This document shows positions 6,894 through 11,065 of a DNA stretch of 11,065 bases, in pieces. A program made the position numbers and the translations under genes. The notes below the pieces were generated by a model. It saw nothing but the letters and a program-made list of their open reading frames with translations, made no database searches and was not told the origin of the DNA. The DNA is from Treponema sp. GTDB taxonomy: Bacteria; Spirochaetota; Spirochaetia; Treponematales; Breznakiellaceae. The DNA is taken from NCBI GenBank assembly GCA_031266635.1, contig JAISAN010000104.1:1-11065 (forward strand), in the 5' to 3' direction. Position 1 is the stretch's first letter; every line of letters starts with the position of its first letter.

Positions 6894-7643
6894 CTAGCGG
6901 ATCCCGCGGTAATACACCCGGACCTGTTTATACAGGCCCTCGCCCTCGCTCTTGGTTTCCACATCGGCAATGTCGTTCAGAGTGGTATGGATCAGGCGGC
7001 GGTCAAAAGGATTCATCGGTTCCAGAAGGATGGAATCCCGGTTTTCCCGGACCCGGTCGGCCACGGTATAGGCCAGACGGACCAAAGATTCCTCCCGGCG
7101 GATCCGGTAATTTTCGCTGTCCAGAATAATACGGATGTCCTCCCGGCCCTGCTTTCCCGCGTAAATGTTTGCCAAAAGCTGGAGGGCGTCGAGGTTCTTC
7201 CCCTTTTTCCCTATCAGGATTGACGAATATTCCGAATCAATTTTGAGGCCGATCTTGTGTTCCTCCCGGAAAAGTACCGATACTTCCCCGCCGTATCCCA
7301 TTCGGCTGATCAGGCCCTCCACAAAATCTATCATGGCCTGTTCAAAATCGTTTTTTGCCTCGGGGTCGCCAAAGACCGCCTGGCCGCGCTGGTCTCCATT
7401 CCCCCTGGCCGGGGTGCCTTTGTTCTCCCCGCCCTCACCGGCCCTGTCTGTTCGGGAAGACTCCGCGTAAGCGGCAACCTGATGATCCGTGTGGACTTTG
7501 ATCTTTACATAGCCCTTTTTGAACAAGCCCTGACGCTGGGTTTCAAGAATCTCCACGTCAAAATCATCTTTTTCAAGACCCAGTTCTTCCGCCGCCCGGT
7601 CTATAGCCTCTTTTTCAGTGCGGCCTTCAAATTCATATACCAT
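6894..7643 (-). CDS. jag: Jag/KhpB-type RNA-binding protein (Jag-N, KH, R3H)
   Basis: This cytoplasmic RNA-binding protein is commonly encoded beside yidC (spoIIIJ-associated Jag, also called KhpB or EloR). In Firmicutes it works with KhpA in RNA binding and control of cell elongation; its role in spirochaetes is not established. Three domains are visible in 249 residues: Jag-N at about 1-50 with the conserved QGLFKKGYVKIKV (38-50), a Gly/Glu-rich linker (about 62-97), a KH domain (about 98-175) with the GxxG loop G145-KK-G148 followed by NLDALQLLAN, and an R3H domain (about 185-245) with R215-x3-H219 in NPFDRRLIHTTL and the typical SEGEG (232-236). GAGGAG at 7650-7655, six bases before the ATG, fixes the start. 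It follows yidC by 44 bases. Confidence 0.95.
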   Translation of the reverse strand: MVYEFEGRTEKEAIDRAAEELGLEKDDFDVEILETQRQGLFKKGYVKIKVHTDHQVAAYAESSRTDRAGEGGENKGTPARGNGDQRGQAVFGDPEAKNDFEQAMIDFVEGLISRMGYGGEVSVLFREEHKIGLKIDSEYSSILIGKKGKNLDALQLLANIYAGKQGREDIRIILDSENYRIRREESLVRLAYTVADRVRENRDSILLEPMNPFDRRLIHTTLNDIADVETKSEGEGLYKQVRVYYRGIR

Positions 7644-7687
7644 AATGCGCTCCTCGCAAAAGAAATTGCTCTACCACCAGCTCCGCC

Positions 7688-9520
7688 CTACTTTTTCTTT
7701 TTCCGCTTCGGAGCGATAACCGGTCCGGCCTGGGCCGCAGCCTGGGCGGCCCGTTTGGGGGCCAGGTATTTGTTAATCGCCACCTGCTGTACCATGGTAA
7801 GGACATTGGAAAAGATCCAGTAAATAAGCAGCCCCGAAGGAACATCGTACAGGATAAAGAAAAACACAATGGGCATCACATAAAGCATCATCTTCATCTG
7901 GGCGTTGCCCTGCTGATCCGGGGTTTGGGTTACCTTGCCGTACAGGAGCTGGGAACCCACATAAATAAAGGGCAGCAGCCGGATGGCGCTCCAGCCCAGA
8001 ATGGGGATACGGAACGTGGAAAAAGTATAGACCGCTTCGGGGAGGGAAAGGTCGGGAATCCAGCCGGGAATAAACATGGCCCCCCGGAGGTCAAAGTGAT
8101 TGTTAAAAAGGTTATACATGGCAAAAAAGATGGGGATCTGGAGAAGCATGGGCAGACAGCCCGACAGGGGATTGTAGCCTTCTTTTTTATACAGTTCCGC
8201 CATTTCCGCGTTCATTTTCTGGGGATTATCCTTGTACTTTGCCTGGAGTTCCTTGATCTTCGGGGAAATAGACTGCATCCGCAAAGTCGCTTCGGAACCC
8301 TTTTTTGTCAGGGGGAAGAAAAGCACCTTTACCAGCAGGGTAAGGAGGATGATGGCGATACCATAGTTGGGAACAAGTTTGTAGAAGATCAGGAGGAACC
8401 ATTTGAGGATCTTTTCCAGGGGGCTTAAAAAACCCCTGCTGTTGGCCACTTCCACAAGCTGCATATCTTTAAGGCCATACCCGTTGTTTCCGTTGTTGTA
8501 GAGCGTAAGAACATCCTGGGTTTTGGGGCCCAGATAAAACCGGTAGGTGTCCTCCACCCGGGACGTATTCAGGGGCGGACGGATGATATTGAGCCGGGAA
8601 GCGGCGGGCAGCCCCGGTTCGTCTTTGGTGGAAAAGTTAAGGTCGTATTGGGCCAGATAGGGAACGGCAATAAAGGCGAAGTATTTTCCCGCGATGGCCG
8701 CCCAGGTGGGCCGGGAACCGATGATTTCCGGCCTGTTCTCATTGACCTTTTCGGTCCGCCGCTTGCCGTTCACATAGGTAAGGTAGCTGCGGGATTCGTA
8801 GCGGCCGTCGAGCTTGGCAAACTGGGGGCCAATCTGGGGCCCGAAAGACAGGGTATAGGCGGCGCCGGAAAAATTGAGACCCGGAACCGAATACCCCCCA
8901 TCGAGGATCAGCGTCAGCTCAAACATATATTCCCGGGGCTTAAAATCGTAGCGCTTGGTCAGCCGGAGACGGCCGGGAGCGGCCTGGAGCCCGGCGGCGG
9001 GAACCGTGAAATCCCGGTAGAATTCCACCGAATACTCGGAAATCCGGTTCACATAAAAGAAGGAACTTTCCGGCTGGGCGTTCAGATTGCCAAAAGCCAC
9101 GGTAAAAGCGTGGGCTTCCTTATTCCCGGAAAGAACCATCTCCACAAAATCGTCTTTGTCCTTGTGTTCATGGAGCTTCCACGACACCAGGTCCCCCCCC
9201 GCGTTGGTCAACACCGCGGTTACCATAGGATTCCCGTCTTTACCGGGAATAACGATGGTAACCCGTTGTTCCGTCTGCGGCCCCGGATCGGGGAGTTCCA
9301 CGGCGTTTTCCGCACCGGCAACAGGACTGCCAGAAACCGGGGCCTGCGTAAATTCCGGCGCGGCCTGTACCTCAGGAAGGGCAGGGGTTTCCCCAGGCGC
9401 CGGAGCTTCCCCCGTCGTCTGCCCCGCGGGAACCACGGGCTGACGAAACCCCTGGATCAGATAAAACGCCGATATAACGACAACCGAAAGCACAATCGCC
9501 AATAATGTATTTTTTTCCAT
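7688..9520 (-). CDS. yidC: Membrane protein insertase YidC
   Basis: YidC inserts and folds inner-membrane proteins, alone or with the Sec translocon. The 610 residues have the Gram-negative layout. An N-terminal helix (about 5-24) is followed by a Pro/Ala-rich linker (about 28-83) and a large periplasmic beta-rich domain (about 85-335). The conserved membrane core follows, with helices near 372-402, 453-472, 508-528 and 545-580, including FPLTKKGSEATLRMQSISPKI (402-422) and PLSGCLPMLLQIPIFFAMYN (451-470). The tail is strongly basic (PKRKKKK), as expected for ribosome contact. The hydrophilic-groove arginine (R366 in E. coli) aligns with K398 here (LLVKVLFFPLT). The ribosome site GAGG at 9529-9532 is well spaced for the ATG. 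Upstream yidD and downstream jag are the usual partners. Confidence 0.97.
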   Translation of the reverse strand: MEKNTLLAIVLSVVVISAFYLIQGFRQPVVPAGQTTGEAPAPGETPALPEVQAAPEFTQAPVSGSPVAGAENAVELPDPGPQTEQRVTIVIPGKDGNPMVTAVLTNAGGDLVSWKLHEHKDKDDFVEMVLSGNKEAHAFTVAFGNLNAQPESSFFYVNRISEYSVEFYRDFTVPAAGLQAAPGRLRLTKRYDFKPREYMFELTLILDGGYSVPGLNFSGAAYTLSFGPQIGPQFAKLDGRYESRSYLTYVNGKRRTEKVNENRPEIIGSRPTWAAIAGKYFAFIAVPYLAQYDLNFSTKDEPGLPAASRLNIIRPPLNTSRVEDTYRFYLGPKTQDVLTLYNNGNNGYGLKDMQLVEVANSRGFLSPLEKILKWFLLIFYKLVPNYGIAIILLTLLVKVLFFPLTKKGSEATLRMQSISPKIKELQAKYKDNPQKMNAEMAELYKKEGYNPLSGCLPMLLQIPIFFAMYNLFNNHFDLRGAMFIPGWIPDLSLPEAVYTFSTFRIPILGWSAIRLLPFIYVGSQLLYGKVTQTPDQQGNAQMKMMLYVMPIVFFFILYDVPSGLLIYWIFSNVLTMVQQVAINKYLAPKRAAQAAAQAGPVIAPKRKKKK

Positions 9521-9540
9521 ACCTATTTCCTCGTTTGTTT

Positions 9541-9568
9541 TTGGAACAACCTCAAACCTCTTTGTTCC
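9541..9568 (-). repeat. Hairpin between yidD and yidC sharing an arm with the 2880-2937 repeat
   Basis: GGAACAA (9543-9549) pairs with TTGTTCC (9562-9568) across 12 bases. The stretch TTGGAACAACCTC (9541-9553) matches TTGGAACAGCCTC at 2913-2925 in 12 of 13 positions. It sits in the 84-base gap between yidD and yidC and might act as a partial terminator or processing site within the operon. No promoter was recognised in this gap. Confidence 0.45.
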
Positions 9569-9604
9569 GCGATTTTCCCAAAAAGCGGCTCAAAACGGAC
9601 GCCC

Positions 9605-9823
9605 TCACGGCACCGGATCATAACCGCCTGGATGAAAGGGGTGGCAGCGCAGGATCCGCCGCACCGCCAGAAAAGAACCACGGAATACGCCGTATTTTTT
9701 CACCGCCTCATACGCGTATACGGAGCAGACCGGATAATACCGGCAACTGGGGGGGAAGTGGGGGGATATGGCCTTCTGATAAAACCGGATACACAAAAGA
9801 ACCAGGTTCCGAACCGGCGTCAT
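9605..9823 (-). CDS. yidD: Membrane protein insertion efficiency factor YidD
   Basis: YidD is a small membrane-associated protein that helps YidC-dependent insertion. The 72 residues cover the family completely: an N-terminal amphipathic helix (NLVLLCIRFYQKAISP, 6-21), the signature FPPSCRYYPVCSVYAYEAV (23-41) with cysteines 27 and 33, LAVRRILRCHPFHPGGYDPVP (52-72) with Cys60, and a DPVP terminus. Its ATG overlaps the rnpA stop as TAATG (9821-9825), so translation is probably coupled to rnpA. Confidence 0.96.
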   Translation of the reverse strand: MTPVRNLVLLCIRFYQKAISPHFPPSCRYYPVCSVYAYEAVKKYGVFRGSFLAVRRILRCHPFHPGGYDPVP

Positions 9824-10212
9824 TATTCAGATCCCTGCAGCAACCCGGCCCTGGCGAACAAGGTTTTAACCTGTTTTGCCCGTCCGGCAAGATTTGTCCG
9901 CACCAGGGAGGTTCCTTCCCGCCGATCCGGGTAGATCAGCAAAACCGCGTCATAACCGCCTCTCAGCCGGGGCCGGATATGCCGGTACGCCTCCCGGCTG
10001 AACCGCCGGGACCGGTTACGTTCCACCGCGTTCCCGAATTTCCGGGGCAGGGCAAAACAGATTCGGTTATAATCAAGACTGTTCCGCAACAAAAAAAGCT
10101 TCGCGCCGCCGCAGCCAAGGCTTCTGCCCCGCTTAAAAACCTCCCGAATCTCATCCCGGCCCCTTAAATGCTCTTTCCGGCTGAACCGGAAAGAGGGGCT
10201 TCCCCTCTCCAC
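9823..10212 (-). CDS. rnpA: Ribonuclease P protein component
   Basis: RnpA is the small basic protein subunit of RNase P, which matures the 5' ends of tRNAs together with the RnpB RNA. The 129 residues contain the signature RNR block PRKFGNAVERNRSRRFSREAYR (about 56-77) and the N-terminal F-x-R-x-x-x-L pattern FRFSRKEHL (8-16) that aligns with the start of other RnpA proteins. The start codon is GTG at 10210-10212, four bases after the rpmH stop. No ATG or other good start is seen between it and the conserved block. Only a weak GGAG-like site overlaps the start, and two mutually exclusive hairpins lie directly downstream. Together these suggest low or regulated translation compared with rpmH. 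It overlaps yidD by one base. Confidence 0.95.
   Translation of the reverse strand: MERGSPSFRFSRKEHLRGRDEIREVFKRGRSLGCGGAKLFLLRNSLDYNRICFALPRKFGNAVERNRSRRFSREAYRHIRPRLRGGYDAVLLIYPDRREGTSLVRTNLAGRAKQVKTLFARAGLLQGSE
10171..10208 (-). promoter_or_regulatory. Two mutually exclusive hairpins at the rnpA translation start
   Basis: CTCTTTCCGG (10171-10180) pairs perfectly with CCGGAAAGAG (10186-10195) around a 5-base loop. AGAGGGG (10192-10198) pairs with CCCCTCT (10202-10208) around a 3-base loop. They share bases 10192-10195. The second begins two bases after the GTG, where a ribosome would sit. A role in limiting rnpA translation is inferred. Confidence 0.5.
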
Positions 10213-10216
10213 TCCG

Positions 10217-10372
10217 CTAATAGGGTTTTTTCTCGTCCGCGACGCTAAGTTTAATCCGGCCTTTGGCCCTCCGGCGTTTGAGGATCAGCCTGCCGCCCCG
10301 GGTTTTCATCCGGGCCCGGAACCCGAATTTCCGGTTCCGCTTTACTTTACTGGGTTGATAAGTCCGTTTCAT
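10217..10372 (-). CDS. rpmH: 50S ribosomal protein L34
   Basis: This gene encodes the small, very basic large-subunit ribosomal protein L34. Translation from the ATG at 10370-10372 gives 51 residues beginning MKRTYQPSKVKRNRKFGF and continuing RARMKTRGGRLILKRRRAKGR, which is the full L34 signature, then a short tail ending DEKKPY and TAG. Most bacterial L34 proteins have about 44-52 residues. AGGAG at 10381-10385, eight bases from the ATG, is a strong ribosome site. The rnpA start follows four bases after its stop, the classic rpmH-rnpA pairing. It is the first gene after the promoter at 10557-10585 and its long structured leader. Confidence 0.97.
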   Translation of the reverse strand: MKRTYQPSKVKRNRKFGFRARMKTRGGRLILKRRRAKGRIKLSVADEKKPY

Positions 10373-10553
10373 GGGATTTACTCCTGTCTATATATAAGGT
10401 TCATGAGATCAAATGAAATATGAGCCGGTTCCAAAACCCCGCCGGCGCAAAAACCGGTTCGATGGACAAACTCCCGGAAAAACCGGTTAAACCCCCGGTT
10501 CCCCCGCTAAATCCAAGGCGCTTTTACAAAATCTTATATTTTGCGAAAGCCCC
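10373..10553 (-). promoter_or_regulatory. Structured 5' leader of the rpmH operon with CCGGTT repeats
   Basis: The predicted transcript begins near 10550-10554 and runs about 180 nt before rpmH. Its first bases form a long stem: GGCGCTTT (10517-10524) faces AAAGCCCC (10546-10553) with one mismatch, and CAAAAT (10527-10532) pairs with ATTTTG (10538-10543) around CTTAT. Further on, CCGGTT occurs at 10425, 10454, 10483 and 10495, the first three exactly 29 bases apart. The copies at 10449-10459 and 10478-10488 are identical over 11 bases (AAAAACCGGTT) and contain the palindrome AACCGGTT. The blocks can pair with each other in alternative ways. On the minus strand one possible stem (10481-10486 with 10495-10500) runs into T5. 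No known riboswitch or ribosomal-protein leader class was recognised. Confidence 0.5.
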
Positions 10554-10556
10554 TTT

Positions 10557-10585
10557 AGTATAAAAAATTGTTACCAAATGGTCAA
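10557..10585 (-). promoter_or_regulatory. rpmH: sigma70-type promoter of the rpmH-rnpA-yidD-yidC-jag operon
   Basis: On the minus strand TTGACC (10580-10585) and TATACT (10557-10562) are separated by exactly 17 bases. Both boxes match five of six consensus positions, and the spacer is AT-rich near the -10 box. It starts 44 bases after the stop codon of the XRE regulator gene, so the operon need not depend on transcription from that gene. Confidence 0.8.
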
Positions 10586-10629
10586 GGCATATTTTGCAGT
10601 GAACGCCCGCGATGGCTCCAATGCCGCGC

Positions 10630-10986
10630 TTAACCCTGGGGCTTTTCGGAAAGAGCTTTTTGTATAGCCGCGGGGACTGCCCGATCTACCGCCTTTGCGA
10701 CTACCTGCTCAATATCTTTGACAATGGACTCGTGAAGCCGTTCCATTGCTTCTTCGGGGGAGGCCGGTACGGCAAAAAGTTGATAGGTTTTTATATTCAG
10801 GGCTCCGGCGATCCGGTCCAACACATCCGGGGTTGGAAATTTACGGGAAACCTCTATCATGGCGACGAAGGGCGTGGAAATTCCGGCTTTTTCAGCCAGT
10901 TTTTCCTGCGAAAAACCGCATTTCCGGCGATTTTCCTTGATATTGCCTGCCAGTATATCCCGAATATTTGAGTCTGCTATTTCCAT
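10630..10986 (-). CDS. XRE-family (Cro/C1-type) helix-turn-helix regulator
   Basis: This is a small DNA-binding protein of 118 residues. Residues about 14-70 form a typical HTH_3/XRE domain: NIKENRRKCGFSQEKLAEKAGIS, then STPFVAMIEVSRKFPTPDVLDRIAGALNI, with the recognition helix around 37-46. Residues 76-112 are a predicted amphipathic, partly coiled helix (EEAMERLHESIVKDIEQVV and onward) likely used for dimerisation; there is no enzymatic or protease domain. AGGA lies only one base before the ATG, so the ribosome site is poor. No alternative start preserves the HTH domain. Its upstream region carries AGTAT direct repeats and a divergent plus-strand promoter, the usual setting of a self-regulated repressor. 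The controlled gene lies beyond the window. It is upstream of rpmH, where dnaA is found in many bacteria. Confidence 0.88.
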   Translation of the reverse strand: MEIADSNIRDILAGNIKENRRKCGFSQEKLAEKAGISTPFVAMIEVSRKFPTPDVLDRIAGALNIKTYQLFAVPASPEEAMERLHESIVKDIEQVVAKAVDRAVPAAIQKALSEKPQG

Positions 10987-11020
10987 ATCCTATAAGGAAA
11001 TAATAAATGCTTCCAAGACA

Positions 11021-11049
11021 TTGACTAGTATCATAAAGTATAGTATAAG
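11021..11049 (+). promoter_or_regulatory. Outward-facing sigma70-type promoter at the right edge
   Basis: TTGACT (11021-11026) and TATAAG (11044-11049) are separated by 17 bases. Each matches five of six consensus positions. The predicted start near 11056 drives transcription out of the window, divergent from the XRE gene, into a gene that cannot be seen here. Confidence 0.65.
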
Positions 11050-11052
11050 TAT
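11027..11052. repeat. Four AGTAT direct repeats over the divergent promoter, candidate operator
   Basis: AGTAT occurs at 11027-11031, 11037-11041, 11042-11046 and 11048-11052. The first and last copies extend to AGTATC. They fill the spacer and -10 region of the plus-strand promoter, so a bound protein would block it. Binding by the adjacent XRE protein is inferred from position only. The repeats are direct, whereas many XRE dimers bind inverted repeats. Confidence 0.45.
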
Positions 11053-11065
11053 CTCTACGGCTCTT

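Noticed and set aside
10425..10500. CRISPR-like array from the 29-base spaced CCGGTT blocks
   Set aside because: Only 6 to 11 bases repeat, the remaining unit sequence diverges, and no cas gene is nearby.
10373..10629. Possible replication origin beside rpmH
   Set aside because: No TTATCCACA-type DnaA boxes and no clustered near matches. The AT-rich part is explained by the promoter and the 5' stem.
10989..11016. TTGGAA-16-TATAGG as a promoter for the XRE gene
   Set aside because: The -10 box would end only two bases before the ATG, placing the transcription start inside the coding sequence, and no downstream start codon keeps the HTH domain.

Overview
The window reads as chromosomal, mostly housekeeping DNA from a GC-rich bacterium with a double membrane. 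A spirochaete close to the gut (termite-type) Treponema is the best guess. This is an inference from three things: the minus-strand order rpmH-rnpA-yidD-yidC-jag without dnaA next to it, a Gram-negative-type YidC with a large periplasmic domain, and a short exported nitroreductase. No tRNA, rRNA, insertion sequence, prophage gene or CRISPR array was seen.

Left part (1-2242): two minus-strand genes form a short operon. A beta-CASP metallo-beta-lactamase-fold RNA hydrolase is followed 18 bases later by a TrmH/RlmB-type 23S rRNA 2'-O-methyltransferase cut by the window edge. A well-formed sigma70-like promoter (TTGAAA-17-TATAAA) precedes the pair.

Middle part (2298-5986): three plus-strand genes. 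They are a secreted nitroreductase-family protein ending in a long inverted repeat, a threonine synthase with an altered substrate loop, and an MscS-family mechanosensitive channel. The thrC-mscS gap carries several overlapping potential hairpins, and the mscS stop codon sits in the loop of a terminator-like stem.

Right part (6038-10585): a minus-strand run, probably one long transcription unit, starts at a good promoter (TTGACC-17-TATACT at 10557-10585). It has a roughly 180-nt structured leader with repeated CCGGTT blocks, then rpmH (L34), rnpA, yidD, yidC, jag/khpB and an unrecognised exported protein. L34 belongs to the ribosome and RnpA is the protein part of RNase P. YidC and YidD act in membrane-protein insertion, and Jag/KhpB is an RNA-binding protein commonly encoded beside YidC.

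Right edge (10630-11065): a small XRE-family regulator on the minus strand, with a strong outward plus-strand promoter (TTGACT-17-TATAAG) overlaid by four AGTAT direct repeats. This looks like a repressor-operator arrangement controlling a gene beyond the window.

I do not see a clear undescribed multi-gene system. The most interesting signals are regulatory: the rpmH leader, the two mutually exclusive hairpins at the rnpA start and the AGTAT operator candidate. The substituted carboxylate loop of the threonine synthase is also notable.
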